NCBI RefSeq assembly: GCF_039543525.1
Contig: NZ_BAABJX010000064.1
Location: 1-32,921, forward strand
Origin: Algivirga pacifica
GTDB lineage: Bacteria > Bacteroidota > Bacteroidia > Cytophagales > Flammeovirgaceae
Length of the DNA: 32,921 bases
Reading direction: 5' to 3'
Shown: in pieces, positions 1-8,551 of the stretch
How the letters are laid out: every line of letters starts with the position of its first letter
How positions within the stretch are numbered: position 1 is the first letter of the stretch
Program-made: the position numbers and the translations under genes
Notes under the pieces: model-generated
Database searches by the model: none
Seen by the model: only the letters and a program-made list of their open reading frames with translations
What the model was told of the DNA's origin: nothing

Positions 1-75
1 ATAAGACCTTTATGGCTTTCTTTTTTATTTAGACTGAATTTCTACCCTTGATTCGCATTAAAAGGTAATAGGTAT

Positions 76-110
76 GAAGGAGTTTAAATTCCTCCTTCTT
101 CCTTCCTCCT
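76..110. repeat. Heptad repeat with small hairpin upstream of ribD
   Basis: Positions 89-109 are three 7-bp units of the TTCCTCC/TTCTTCC type. GAAGGAG at 76-82 can pair with CTCCTTC at 92-98 around a short AT-rich loop. It probably marks the 3' end of a gene left of the window. Bases 1-75 hold nothing I recognise. No FMN riboswitch is visible before ribD. Confidence 0.5.
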
Positions 111-180
111 CGAAATACCTCTCATCATCCTCCTACCAATATTAATTGCGTATATTGCGGAAAGATCGTAATAGAGCAAT

Positions 181-1218
181 ATGAGTAACAAAGAACTATA
201 TATGGCCAGGGCGTTGGAACTGGCCCGATTAGGCAGGGGAAAAGTAAGTCCTAACCCTATGGTAGGGTGTGTGATTGTTTATCAAAATAAAATCATTGGA
301 GAGGGATACCATCAGGTATATGGTGGTCCGCATGCAGAGGTGAATGCGGTGAATAGTGTGGAGGATAAGACTTTACTGAAAAAGGCCGAGATGTATGTGA
401 CCTTGGAACCTTGTAGTCATCATGGGAAGACCCCTCCTTGTGCTGACCTGATTGTAAAGCATCAACTCAAGAAAGTATACGTTTGTAATCTGGATCCTAA
501 TCCGTTAGTCGCTGGAAGAGGGATTGATCGATTGAAAGAGAATGGTATAGAGGTTGAAACAGGTCTGTTACAGGAGGAAGGAGAAGCTGTGAATGCTCGA
601 TTTTTTACTTTCATGAGAGAGAAACGCCCTTATGTTATTATGAAATGGGCACAGACTAAGGATGGTTTTATAGCTCGTAAAAACTATGACTCCAAGTGGA
701 TCAGTAACCCATTGTCCCGAAAGCAAGTGCACAAGTGGAGAAGTGAGGAAGATGGTATATTGGTAGGAACCAATACGGCTCATTATGATAATCCACGTTT
801 GGATGTGAGAGATTGGACCGGAAGTAGTCCCATTCGTATTGTGCTGGACCGCAACCTGAGGTTGGCCCCTAAAGAACTAGCGTTATTTGATCAGTCTATT
901 CAGACCATATGCTATAACTTTAAGAAGTCGGTAGAGGAAGGAAAGGTAACCTATGTGAAAATACCTTCTGAAAACTGGTTGCAGGAAGTACTAAGGGATT
1001 TGTATGAACGAAAAATACAATCCATTATCGTGGAAGGAGGAGCCGTAGTATTGAATACCTTTATTGCCGAGGAACTATGGGATGAGATGAGGATTTTCCG
1101 TGGTGACCAACATTTTGGTAGTGGGATACCTGCTCCAATATTTAAGGGAGGCTATTTGGTAGATGAACGTACAGTTGGAAATGATAAACGTCTGATATAT
1201 AAACGACAGAACCTATAA
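181..1218 (+). CDS. ribD: Bifunctional riboflavin biosynthesis deaminase/reductase RibD
   Basis: RibD carries out the second and third steps of riboflavin synthesis in the cytosol: deamination of the diaminopyrimidine formed from GTP, then NADPH-dependent reduction of the ribosyl side chain. The N-terminal deaminase domain (about residues 1-145) shows the zinc site: H51-A-E53, then PC at 77-78 and PPC ending at C87. The reductase domain starts near residue 150 (RPYVIMKWAQTKDGFIA) and runs to the end. The length of 345 residues is close to the usual 360-370, so both domains are complete. The ATG at 181 gives a normal RibD start (MARALELARLGRGKVSPNPMVG). dcd follows 53 bp downstream on the same strand but has its own promoter-like element. 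Family assignment is very firm. Confidence 0.97.
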   Translation: MSNKELYMARALELARLGRGKVSPNPMVGCVIVYQNKIIGEGYHQVYGGPHAEVNAVNSVEDKTLLKKAEMYVTLEPCSHHGKTPPCADLIVKHQLKKVYVCNLDPNPLVAGRGIDRLKENGIEVETGLLQEEGEAVNARFFTFMREKRPYVIMKWAQTKDGFIARKNYDSKWISNPLSRKQVHKWRSEEDGILVGTNTAHYDNPRLDVRDWTGSSPIRIVLDRNLRLAPKELALFDQSIQTICYNFKKSVEEGKVTYVKIPSENWLQEVLRDLYERKIQSIIVEGGAVVLNTFIAEELWDEMRIFRGDQHFGSGIPAPIFKGGYLVDERTVGNDKRLIYKRQNL

Positions 1219-1237
1219 TTTTTTGTAGGAAAAATAG

Positions 1238-1245
1238 TATCTTTG
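1238..1245 (+). promoter_or_regulatory. Bacteroidota-type -7 element before dcd
   Basis: TATCTTTG at 1238-1245 fits the TAnnTTTG -7 consensus of Bacteroidota housekeeping promoters. It lies 26 bp before the dcd ATG. No good TTTG -33 box is seen at the usual 19-21 bp upstream, so this is a partial match. It would let dcd be transcribed apart from ribD. Confidence 0.45.
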
Positions 1246-1271
1246 CGGTTGCGATAAATTTTTCAGCAACT

Positions 1272-1823
1272 ATGATTCTTACAGATACACAGATACTAGA
1301 GCAAATAGAGTTGGGCAATATCTTGATAGAGCCTTTTGATCCTGAATGTCTAGGAACCAATTCCTATGATGTACATTTAGGAAAGTACCTTGCTGTGTAT
1401 CAGGATGAAGTATTGGATGCCAGAAGACATAATCCGGTCGATACTTTTGAGATTCCAGATGATGGGTATGTATTGTATCCTAATAAACTTTATTTGGGAG
1501 TAACAAAAGAGTATACAGAAACCTTGGCTCATGTTCCTTTCTTGGAGGGGAAGTCAAGTGTAGGACGTTTGGGTATCGATATTCATGCCACAGCAGGGAA
1601 AGGAGATGTGGGTTTTTGTAATACATGGACACTAGAGATTTCAGTGGTACAGCCGGTAAGGGTATACGCCGGTATGCCGATAGGGCAGTTGATTTATTTC
1701 ACGATTGATGGTAGTATTAAGAATTACTATAATATTAAGCAATCAGCGAAATACAATCAGCCAACCATGAAACCTGTAGAATCCATGCTTTATAAGAACT
1801 TTGGTGAAAAGGTGGAGAAATAA
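1272..1823 (+). CDS. dcd: dCTP deaminase
   Basis: Dcd deaminates dCTP to dUTP and so feeds dTMP synthesis; it acts as a cytosolic trimer. The family signature is clear: EGKSSVGRLG at residues 92-101, then HATAGKGDVGF, with TLEIS at 120-124. E122 aligns with the catalytic glutamate of the E. coli enzyme (E138, in its VLEFYN motif). The C-terminal YAGMPIGQLIYF segment is also typical. At 183 residues it is slightly shorter than E. coli Dcd (193). Whether it also hydrolyses dUTP, as some bifunctional homologues do, cannot be read from these motifs. It follows ribD and converges on the gene at 1861-2607 with a gap of only 37 bp. Confidence 0.95.
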   Translation: MILTDTQILEQIELGNILIEPFDPECLGTNSYDVHLGKYLAVYQDEVLDARRHNPVDTFEIPDDGYVLYPNKLYLGVTKEYTETLAHVPFLEGKSSVGRLGIDIHATAGKGDVGFCNTWTLEISVVQPVRVYAGMPIGQLIYFTIDGSIKNYYNIKQSAKYNQPTMKPVESMLYKNFGEKVEK

Positions 1824-1860
1824 GATGCAATAAAGAGAAAATGCGCCGAGTATATGTGAC

Positions 1861-2607
1861 TTATCTCAAGTACATTGGAGTGCGCAATTTTCCTCGGAAT
1901 ATATAGCGATAACCTATTTGTATGTTCAGCATATGAATAGGTTTTTTTGTAGGGGTATAGCTAGGTTGTTCAGGGGTACCTGATAATACATCTGGACGAA
2001 GATCTGCCCGAAAAACGCTTTCAACAAATAGATCCCCTTTGGTACTGATACGATATCGGCCACCTAAAGTGATGGGAACCTGGAATAACATTTTTGGGGA
2101 GGAAGTTGTGGTGTTGTTTTGCTGGTTTACATAAGCAACTCCTAACTGAGCACCCAGGTAAGGAAGAAAGCCGCTTTTTCGGTGGTAATAGACCCCTGTG
2201 TTTTTCTTGAAATCGTATAGGATACCTGATTCAAGAGTCATAACGGACGTATGTTCTATAGTGCCTTGGGTACGGCCATTCCAAACGGCAGTGTTGACGC
2301 TATTACTCCAGGAAAGTCTAGGGGTAAGGCGCTTCTGATGCTTGAGAGATAGCGATAACGACGGCATTGCTTTACTGAAAGACTCTCCTATCCATAAAGT
2401 GCCTATACCCATCTCAAGAGAGTGATAACGCTTGACTTGGTTGAACCAACGACTACTGGAGAGATGTAAGTTGTGTAGGGAAGAAGAAGTCTCCTTATTG
2501 GGTGGTAAAGGATCTGTGGTAGAGGTAATTTTGAAAGGGTTGGCATTAAGTGAAATGCTATAGCCCCCAAAGCAAAGCAATAGTAAAATTAGCAGAGAAC
2601 GATTCAT
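1861..2607 (-). CDS. Exported protein, probable outer-membrane beta-barrel
   Basis: A 248-residue protein I do not recognise by name. It opens with a typical signal peptide (MNRSLLILLLLCFGGYSISLNA), so it is exported. The rest is rich in alternating, aromatic-ended strands such as LSWSNSVNTAVWNG, LPYLGAQLGVAYVNQ, LFVESVFRADLRP and HMLNIQIGYRYIFRGK. That pattern fits a small outer-membrane beta-barrel of the porin or OmpW-like kind common in Bacteroidota. The barrel reading is inferred from the strand pattern only. No enzymatic motif is visible. It is transcribed alone, towards dcd, with no clear terminator in the 37-bp gap. Confidence 0.7.
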   Translation of the reverse strand: MNRSLLILLLLCFGGYSISLNANPFKITSTTDPLPPNKETSSSLHNLHLSSSRWFNQVKRYHSLEMGIGTLWIGESFSKAMPSLSLSLKHQKRLTPRLSWSNSVNTAVWNGRTQGTIEHTSVMTLESGILYDFKKNTGVYYHRKSGFLPYLGAQLGVAYVNQQNNTTTSSPKMLFQVPITLGGRYRISTKGDLFVESVFRADLRPDVLSGTPEQPSYTPTKKPIHMLNIQIGYRYIFRGKLRTPMYLR

Positions 2608-2708
2608 TAGTCTGTTTGGTTAAAAAGATTCCCTTGGGCAGGGAAATAGTTAGTAATTGATAAATAAAAGTAGAAGCACTATTAAGTGTCTTATGTACAG
2701 TAAAAGTA

Positions 2709-2740
2709 TTGGGTGAAATAGAGATCTACCAATAACTTTG
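2709..2740 (+). promoter_or_regulatory. Bacteroidota-type promoter of the M1 peptidase gene
   Basis: TTG at 2709-2711 and TAACTTTG at 2733-2740 are separated by 21 bp. This fits the known Bacteroidota pattern of a -33 TTTG/TTG box, 19-21 bp, then TAnnTTTG. Transcription would begin near 2747, leaving an AT-rich leader of about 90 nt before the ATG at 2836. Confidence 0.6.
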
Positions 2741-2835
2741 TGCGGAGATAATAAAGGTTTATTTTAACCTTCTGTTAATAATTTAATAATAAGTTACCAT
2801 TTTACAATTATTATTGCATAAAAAGCTGAACTAAT

Positions 2836-4719
2836 ATGAGAAAAATGTTGAATTGCCTATTCCTATGGGGAGGGGTTTTGTTGACAGCTTGTTCCACTTC
2901 GGGACAAAATAAAAGCCAGGAGTCCAAGGATACGGTAGATTTTACGAAAGATATACATAGCTTTTCTGAGCCTGAATCGACAGTAGTTTCCCACTTATCA
3001 TTGGAGCTTAAGGTTGATTTTGAGGAGCAAAAGCTGAAAGGAGTCGCTAAGCTTCTTGTAGATAGAAAAAAAGGAAACAAGTTGATGCTAGACACACGTT
3101 TGCTGACAATTCAGGAGGTGACGGATGGTCAAGAAAAGCTTACGTATACCTTGCATGAAGCGGTTCCTTTTTTGGGTAGTCCATTGGAGATTGACTTAAA
3201 AGAAGGTACGAAAGAGGTATGGGTGTATTATGAAACATCTCCTGAGGCTCCTGCTATACAGTGGTTGTCTCCTCAGCAAACAGCAGGTAAAAAGAACCCT
3301 TTCTTGTTTACACAGTCACAGGCCATTTTAGCACGTTCTTGGGTACCTATTCAAGATAGTCCAGGGGTACGTTTTACCTATGATGCCAAAGTGGAAGTAC
3401 CGGAAGGGCTAGTAGCATTAATGAGTGCAGAAAACCCTCAGATAAAAAATGATTCGGGAACGTATACATTTGTACAGAAAAAGCCAATCCCAGCTTACTT
3501 ATTGGCATTGGCTGTAGGAGATGTGACTTTCCAGCCTTTAGGTAAAAATATTGGGGTGTATGCGGAGCCATCGATGATGAAGGAGGCTGCCTATGAGTTA
3601 GGAGAGATGGACCAGATGATGTTAGCAGCAGAGAAGCTTTACGGTGCCTATCAGTGGGAGCGTTATGACGTACTGTTCTTACCGCCTAGTTTTCCTTTTG
3701 GAGGAATGGAAAACCCTATGTTGACGTTTGCGACTCCTACGATTATTGCAGGAGACCGTTCGTTGACTTCATTGATTGCCCATGAGCTAGCACACTCCTG
3801 GTCTGGAAACTTAGTAACCAATGCTACATGGAATGATTTCTGGCTAAACGAAGGATTTACTGTATACTTTGAGCTTCGTATTATGGAAGAAGTATATGGA
3901 AAGGATTTCTCAGATATGTTAGCCTTGATCAGTAAGAGAGATTTATTGGCTGAGTTGGAAGGTATGGAGTATGGAGAGGATACCAAGTTGAAACTAAACC
4001 TGGAAGGAAGAGATCCGGATGACGGGATGAACTCCATTGCTTATGATAAAGGATTCTATTTCCTGAAGCTTTGTGAAAATACGGTGGGACGTACGAAATG
4101 GGATGCTTTCTTGAGTAAGTACTTTTCCGAGCATGCTTTCCAGACAATTACAACAGAAGAGTTTTTGACTTACCTGGATGAAAACTTATTAAGTAAGGTT
4201 GACGGTGCCAAAGAGACGATTAAACCAGATATGTGGGTTTATCGTAATGGATTGCCGGATAACTGTCCAGAGGTGACCTCTTTTCGCTATGATCAGGTGA
4301 AAGAAGAAGTAGGTAAATTTATCGAAGGAACATCAGCCTCAGACTTGCAGACGAGTGACTGGAAGTATTTTCAGGAGTGGGAGTATTTCCTTTCTGCTTT
4401 ACCAGACGCTTTATCCAAGAAGCAAATGAAAGATTTGGACAAAGCTTTTAAGTTTAGTCAAACAGGAAATAACGAAATCCGGTTCCAGTGGTTGATGCAT
4501 GTTGTAAAGAGTGAGTATACTCCGGCATACCCTACCTTGGAGAAGTTTCTGATGAAAGTAGGTAGAAGAAAGTTTATAGCACCTATTTACAAAGCGATGG
4601 CACAGCAAGAAGGGACAAGAGCACTAGGGCAGAAGATTTATCAAAAGGCACGTCCGAACTATCATTACGTGGCGGTCTCTACGATTGATACATACTTTGC
4701 GGAGCAGGCGAAGCCTTAA
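2836..4719 (+). CDS. M1 family metallopeptidase lipoprotein (leukotriene A4 hydrolase-type)
   Basis: A zinc aminopeptidase of family M1, 627 residues. The N-terminus is a lipoprotein signal (MRKMLNCLFLWGGVLLTAC), with the lipobox cysteine at C19, so the enzyme is probably membrane-anchored outside the cytoplasm. The substrate-binding GGMEN motif lies near residue 290. The zinc site HELAH is at 316-320, and the third ligand E339 lies in WLNEG, giving the standard HExxH-18-E spacing. The DPDDGMNSIAYDKGF segment matches the region carrying the transition-state tyrosine. The C-terminal 150 or so helical residues fit the LTA4-hydrolase C-terminal domain. It likely trims peptides for nutrition. Real epoxide hydrolase activity should not be assumed. 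It is monocistronic, followed at once by a long hairpin. Confidence 0.93.
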   Translation: MRKMLNCLFLWGGVLLTACSTSGQNKSQESKDTVDFTKDIHSFSEPESTVVSHLSLELKVDFEEQKLKGVAKLLVDRKKGNKLMLDTRLLTIQEVTDGQEKLTYTLHEAVPFLGSPLEIDLKEGTKEVWVYYETSPEAPAIQWLSPQQTAGKKNPFLFTQSQAILARSWVPIQDSPGVRFTYDAKVEVPEGLVALMSAENPQIKNDSGTYTFVQKKPIPAYLLALAVGDVTFQPLGKNIGVYAEPSMMKEAAYELGEMDQMMLAAEKLYGAYQWERYDVLFLPPSFPFGGMENPMLTFATPTIIAGDRSLTSLIAHELAHSWSGNLVTNATWNDFWLNEGFTVYFELRIMEEVYGKDFSDMLALISKRDLLAELEGMEYGEDTKLKLNLEGRDPDDGMNSIAYDKGFYFLKLCENTVGRTKWDAFLSKYFSEHAFQTITTEEFLTYLDENLLSKVDGAKETIKPDMWVYRNGLPDNCPEVTSFRYDQVKEEVGKFIEGTSASDLQTSDWKYFQEWEYFLSALPDALSKKQMKDLDKAFKFSQTGNNEIRFQWLMHVVKSEYTPAYPTLEKFLMKVGRRKFIAPIYKAMAQQEGTRALGQKIYQKARPNYHYVAVSTIDTYFAEQAKP

Positions 4720-4725
4720 ACTCTT

Positions 4726-4881
4726 TGTTGAATGGTTGAATCGTTGAATTGAGCTTCGCTCGTTGATTCGAGTTGATATGTTGTGTGAGTATCAGTGTAT
4801 ATTTCAATCAACACTTCAACTCGAATCAACGAGCGAAGCTCAATTCAACTTACCGAAGGTAAAATTCAACGATTCAACAAC
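4726..4881. terminator. Long inverted repeat between convergent genes, with 8-bp repeats
   Basis: Three 8-bp units (TGTTGAAT, GGTTGAAT, CGTTGAAT) at 4726-4749 begin 6 bp after the M1 peptidase stop. They lead into a perfect 34-bp stem: 4743-4776 pairs with 4816-4849 around a 39-nt loop. Each arm contains the palindrome GAGCTTCGCTC. A second small palindrome, TACCGAAGGTA, is at 4851-4861, and another copy of the repeat word follows at 4863-4881, ending 1 bp before the neighbouring minus-strand stop codon. Its place between two converging genes suggests a two-way terminator. Confidence 0.7.
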
Positions 4882-4882
4882 T

Positions 4883-5857
4883 TTATTTTTTACGTTGAGT
4901 GACAAAAGCAATAAACTGCTGAATAGACTCTCTATATGAAGATTCAGGGAAGGACAATAAGATATCGTTAGCCTCCTTAATGTATTGATTCATCACATCT
5001 GTGGCATACTCTAGTCCTCCGGAGTCTCTGACAAACTCAATGATTTCCTGAACAACCTTTGGGTTATTGCTTTGTAAACGAATCTTTAGGATAATTTCTT
5101 TGCGCTTAAGCCAGGAAGTGTTCTCTAGTGCATAGATAAGCGGTAGGGTCATTTTCTTTTCTTTGATATCAATCCCCAAAGGTTTTCCAACCTCATCCGT
5201 TCCATAGTCAAAAAGATCATCCTTGATCTGAAAGGCAATACCAATCTTATTACCCATTTCGTGCATCTTATCCACTACTTCTTTTGTTGCTCCAGCAGAA
5301 GCAGCGCCCACGGCACAACAAGCAGAAATAAGAGTCGCAGTTTTCTGACGTATGATCTCAAAGTAAACATCCTCTGTGATATCCAGGCGACGGGCTTTCT
5401 CGATCTGTAGTAATTCTCCTTCACTCATTTCCTTCACCGCATTAGAAACAATCTTGAGTAGGTGAAAGTCCTCGTGGTCAATAGAAAGAAGTAGGCCTCT
5501 AGATAATAGGTAGTCTCCGATCAGAACGGCAATTTTATTTTTCCATAAGGCATTGATTGAAAAGAATCCTCTACGATAATTGGAATCGTCTACGACATCA
5601 TCGTGCACGAGTGTAGCGGTGTGCAATAACTCAATCAACGCGGCTCCCCGATAAGATGCTTCCGAAATCTCCCCGTGGAGTCCTGCGGAAAGAAATACTA
5701 AGATAGGGCGCATCTGTTTCCCTTTGCGCTTGAGGGTGTAGTTCAATATATTATTCAACAGGCGAACCCGTGTTTTCATATAAGATCGAAACTTTCCCTC
5801 AAAGATGCCCATCTCTTCCGAGATAGGCTGCTGTATTTCTTTGATCGATACCGTCAT
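4883..5857 (-). CDS. Polyprenyl (all-trans) diphosphate synthase, IspB-like
   Basis: This trans-prenyltransferase adds isopentenyl diphosphate units to an allylic starter, most likely to make the side chain of menaquinone. Both aspartate-rich magnesium motifs are present: DDVVD at 86-90 (in LVHDDVVDDSNYRRG) and DDLFD at 213-217 (in IAFQIKDDLFDYG). The substrate-binding GKQMRP lies at 46-51. The length of 324 residues is normal. The first motif is the long-chain (octaprenyl/heptaprenyl synthase) form, so IspB-like is the best guess. Exact chain length cannot be told from sequence alone. rsmG lies 72 bp upstream on the same strand, so the two may share a transcript. The 3' end sits against the large inverted repeat at 4726-4881. 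Confidence 0.92.
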   Translation of the reverse strand: MTVSIKEIQQPISEEMGIFEGKFRSYMKTRVRLLNNILNYTLKRKGKQMRPILVFLSAGLHGEISEASYRGAALIELLHTATLVHDDVVDDSNYRRGFFSINALWKNKIAVLIGDYLLSRGLLLSIDHEDFHLLKIVSNAVKEMSEGELLQIEKARRLDITEDVYFEIIRQKTATLISACCAVGAASAGATKEVVDKMHEMGNKIGIAFQIKDDLFDYGTDEVGKPLGIDIKEKKMTLPLIYALENTSWLKRKEIILKIRLQSNNPKVVQEIIEFVRDSGGLEYATDVMNQYIKEANDILLSFPESSYRESIQQFIAFVTQRKK

Positions 5858-5929
5858 GAAAAAATAACAGTTTGGTTGTTGTTTTGTTTGTTGTTTTGGA
5901 TGATGATGTCAGCGTTCTTTTACTAATAC

Positions 5930-6556
5930 TTAATAAATGGGAACGTATACGACTTTCTTAGTATCAAAAAAATCTTCTTCAAACAGGTCTTTGATATCAT
6001 GAAATTGATAGCTGTGTTTGAAAGTTGAAAACTCTTCCTTCAGGTCTCCTCCTTTTAAACAGATAAGCCCATTGTCAAAGGTATTGAGTTGTCGGTCTTG
6101 GTCGATTTTGTTGTGTATCCATCGGTGTAGTTCTACGATACGTGTAACTGCACGACTGACAACGATATCATATTTGCTTTTGATTTTTTCAGCGCGGATT
6201 TGTTCTCCCTTTACGTTCTCCAGCCCTAGTGCTTCGGCTACACCATTGACTACTTTGATTTTCTTGGCGATAGAGTCTACAAGATGAAATTGACAGTTAG
6301 GATAAAGAATCGCTAATGGAATGCCTGGAAATCCTCCTCCAGTACCTACGTCCAAAATTTTATTACCATCCTTAAAAGGAAATAATTTAGCAATACTCAA
6401 GGAATGCAATACGTGTCTTACATATAAGTTTTCGATATCTTTACGAGAGACAACGTTGACTTTTTCATTCCACTCTGTATAGAGTGCTTGCAGCTGGCTA
6501 AATTGTTGTATTTGTTTTTCCGATAGGTCGGGAAAGTATTTCAGTATGACTTCCAT
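5930..6556 (-). CDS. rsmG: 16S rRNA (guanine527-N7) methyltransferase RsmG
   Basis: RsmG (GidB) methylates N7 of G527 in 16S rRNA using SAM; its loss gives low-level streptomycin resistance in several bacteria. The SAM-binding loop is plain: KILDVGTGGGFPGIPLAILYP, with GTGGGFPGIP at residues 71-80. Upstream, EWNEKVNVVSRKDIENLYVRHVLHS is the usual N-terminal signature, and DIVVSRAV is the family motif in the second half. The length of 208 residues is normal. It is the first gene of a probable pair with the polyprenyl synthase. The 271-bp region upstream separates it from the sigma gene and contains that gene's terminator-like hairpin. Confidence 0.96.
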   Translation of the reverse strand: MEVILKYFPDLSEKQIQQFSQLQALYTEWNEKVNVVSRKDIENLYVRHVLHSLSIAKLFPFKDGNKILDVGTGGGFPGIPLAILYPNCQFHLVDSIAKKIKVVNGVAEALGLENVKGEQIRAEKIKSKYDIVVSRAVTRIVELHRWIHNKIDQDRQLNTFDNGLICLKGGDLKEEFSTFKHSYQFHDIKDLFEEDFFDTKKVVYVPIY

Positions 6557-6739
6557 GGTTGATATTTACGCTTGTTCTATAATGCTTGACGAAGTAGTAT
6601 TTCTCCGTTAAAAACATTAATAGAACATACTTTACTCCTCATATGATTCAATCATGGCAAGTTATCATTATTCCCTGAAAATTCATAAACAAAGAAGGAG
6701 CTGTCTTGTAATTCACTTGAAAAGTAACCATAAAAAGAA

Positions 6740-6785
6740 GGAGGAAGGATGAAGACCTTGGTATAAGGTTCACAATCCTTCCTCC
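6740..6785 (-). terminator. Nested hairpin terminator behind the ECF sigma gene
   Basis: GGAGGAAGGAT at 6740-6750 pairs perfectly with 6775-6785. Inside it, ACCTT at 6755-6759 pairs with AAGGT at 6765-6769. Read on the minus strand, the stem is followed by a T-rich run (6731-6739). This fits an intrinsic terminator for the sigma gene ending at 6828. The stem is built from GGA/GAA-type 7-bp words like other gaps in the window. Confidence 0.6.
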
Positions 6786-6827
6786 ATTAGAATAATACTT
6801 TTACGGATCAGCTAGAAGACGGCTTCT

Positions 6828-7433
6828 TTAAAAGACGTTCTTACTGTCCTTGACTAAGTCATAAAGAAGCTCTCTCGCACGGTGTAGTTGTGCTTTTACG
6901 GTTCCTAAAGGAGCATCCAGTTCCTTGGCGATCTCATCGTAAGAAAGCTCATCAAAGTAACGTAGTTTTACCAGTCGTTGATACTTTGGTGTTAGTTGCC
7001 CTACAAACATGCGGATAACTTCGATACGTTGACTCTTGATGGCACTTTCCTGAGGGTTCAGGCTTTCGTCTCGAATATCGATGTTCATACTATCTCCATC
7101 TTTATTCGTAATGCTCACATCAATACTCATGGTATCCAATTTCTTTTTTCGGATAAAATCGATGGCATTGTTGGAGGCAATACGAAAAAGCCAGGTACTA
7201 AAGGTATAGTCTTTTTTGAACTTGGACAGGTTCTTAAATGCTTTGGCAAATGCCTCTATGGTAAGGTCTTCAGCATCATCTACATTTCGAACCATCTTTA
7301 AAATCGTATGGTATACGGATTTTCTGTAGCGGTTCAGTAGTTGTGCATAAGCTTGTTGATCCCCTTCAATGGCTAGGTCAATTAGCCGAAAGTCTTCTAA
7401 TGCTTTTTCAGAAAAATTTTTATTTAATTCCAT
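6828..7433 (-). CDS. ECF-type RNA polymerase sigma factor
   Basis: A 201-residue sigma-70 family protein of the extracytoplasmic-function class. Region 2 spans about residues 20-95 (AYAQLLNRYRKSVY, then DAEDLTIEAFAKAFKNLSKF and FSTWLFRIASNNAIDFIRK). Region 4 spans about 140-195, with the helix-turn-helix LSYDEIAKELDAPLGTVKAQLHRARELL. An open frame extends upstream to 7520. I chose the ATG at 7433 because it starts at a normal place for the family, and the longer version would run far into the preceding glycosyltransferase gene. With this start, the first 10 bases overlap the end of that gene (ATG at 7433-7431, its TAA at 7426-7424), so translation is probably coupled. No anti-sigma gene is adjacent. 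Confidence 0.93.
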   Translation of the reverse strand: MELNKNFSEKALEDFRLIDLAIEGDQQAYAQLLNRYRKSVYHTILKMVRNVDDAEDLTIEAFAKAFKNLSKFKKDYTFSTWLFRIASNNAIDFIRKKKLDTMSIDVSITNKDGDSMNIDIRDESLNPQESAIKSQRIEVIRMFVGQLTPKYQRLVKLRYFDELSYDEIAKELDAPLGTVKAQLHRARELLYDLVKDSKNVF

Positions 7434-8524
7434 GTCTTTTGTTTTGATAGCGTAGCAACCATCCCTATGACGAGTTGGTAAATGACGTGCAGTAAGTCCA
7501 TCAATGGTACCAACCACCACGATAAGGGACTATGGAGCCTTCGGGCAGATTGGTAGAGTACAAGCGTGAGTCCACCTATTCTACTCCAAAAGAGGAGAGA
7601 GGCAGCCACAACCTGTATGTCCAGGGCTAATAGGATCAAATATAGAAAATAAACCGAAATTTGTGAAGTACTATTGAAACCTAAAAGAATCTTATTTCGT
7701 AAACTATAAAATTTGCCTACGGATAAATGCCGCTTTTTTTGTCGGTACCAACTTCTCCAGGTAGTCTCCGGAAAAGAGTAGGTCTGTCCTGCTTGGTGTA
7801 TGCAGATGCTTGTATTACTGCTATGAGCCATTTTGTTGATCATAAGGTCATCATCACCACTCAGAATATTCATTTGATTCCCAAACCCTCCATGTTTTAA
7901 AAAAGTACTTTTTCTATAAGATAGATTCCTACCTACCCCCATAAAGGGAATACCCCAAAGTGCCATAGATAAATACTGTGTAGCCGTGTGTAAGGTTTCA
8001 AACTGAATGAATTTTTGTAGTAACCCACTTCCAGTCTGGTATAAGCTTACCCCTAAAACAATTTCATTTTTCATACCGACTTGATAGGGCTGTACCATCT
8101 GTTGTATCCAATCTTTGGACATTGGAAGGCAGTCTGCATCAGTAAATAGGAGTCGTTCGTGGCGAGCAGCTTGTATTCCTTTGGTCAGGGCACTTTTTTT
8201 AGGAGAACATCCCTTTTCAACAATATCCTGCTTGATAATATGAAGGCGCTGATCGTTTATACCCTTTAGGTATTTTTCAGAGTCATCCTGACAGCGGTCT
8301 AGTATCACGATAATCTCAAAATTTGGATAAGATTGTTGTAGTAAAGTTGGAATCAATACTTTCAGGCGGGAGTATTCATCTTTAGCGGCAATAATGACAG
8401 AGATGCCCTCTGTGGAAGGAGTGATACTGGAAGGTGCTTTAAAAAAAAGGACTTTACTATAACCGATTAAGATATAGCCCAATTGTATAAGGATGACAAT
8501 GCAAAATAGATAAAAAAGCATCAT
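7424..8524 (-). CDS. Family 2 membrane glycosyltransferase
   Basis: A processive-type GT-A glycosyltransferase. Numbered from the ATG at 8524, it has an N-terminal membrane helix (about 1-25), the nucleotide-sugar fold beginning SVIIAAKDEYSRLK, a metal-binding TDADC at 128-132, GDDDLMINK at 223-231, and RQKKRH at 261-266. The last resembles the Q/RxxRW acceptor motif. Several C-terminal membrane helices follow. The sugar and acceptor are unknown; envelope or exopolysaccharide synthesis is likely. A GTG at 8563 would add 13 residues but lies inside the ychF terminator stem, so I preferred the ATG pair at 8524/8521. The 3' end overlaps the sigma gene start by 10 bp. Confidence 0.88.
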   Translation of the reverse strand: MMLFYLFCIVILIQLGYILIGYSKVLFFKAPSSITPSTEGISVIIAAKDEYSRLKVLIPTLLQQSYPNFEIIVILDRCQDDSEKYLKGINDQRLHIIKQDIVEKGCSPKKSALTKGIQAARHERLLFTDADCLPMSKDWIQQMVQPYQVGMKNEIVLGVSLYQTGSGLLQKFIQFETLHTATQYLSMALWGIPFMGVGRNLSYRKSTFLKHGGFGNQMNILSGDDDLMINKMAHSSNTSICIHQAGQTYSFPETTWRSWYRQKKRHLSVGKFYSLRNKILLGFNSTSQISVYFLYLILLALDIQVVAASLLFWSRIGGLTLVLYQSARRLHSPLSWWLVPLMDLLHVIYQLVIGMVATLSKQKTWN

Positions 8525-8551
8525 GCTACTGTTATGCTCGTTAGTGTGCAC

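Noticed and set aside
1..180. FMN riboswitch before ribD
   Set aside because: I could not see the conserved multi-stem core (AGGGGC... and matching elements). The gap holds only a small heptad hairpin.
7434..7520. Upstream extension of the ECF sigma frame (29 extra residues)
   Set aside because: It lies wholly inside the glycosyltransferase gene. The added residues do not look like a sigma N-terminus, and an internal ATG gives the normal length.
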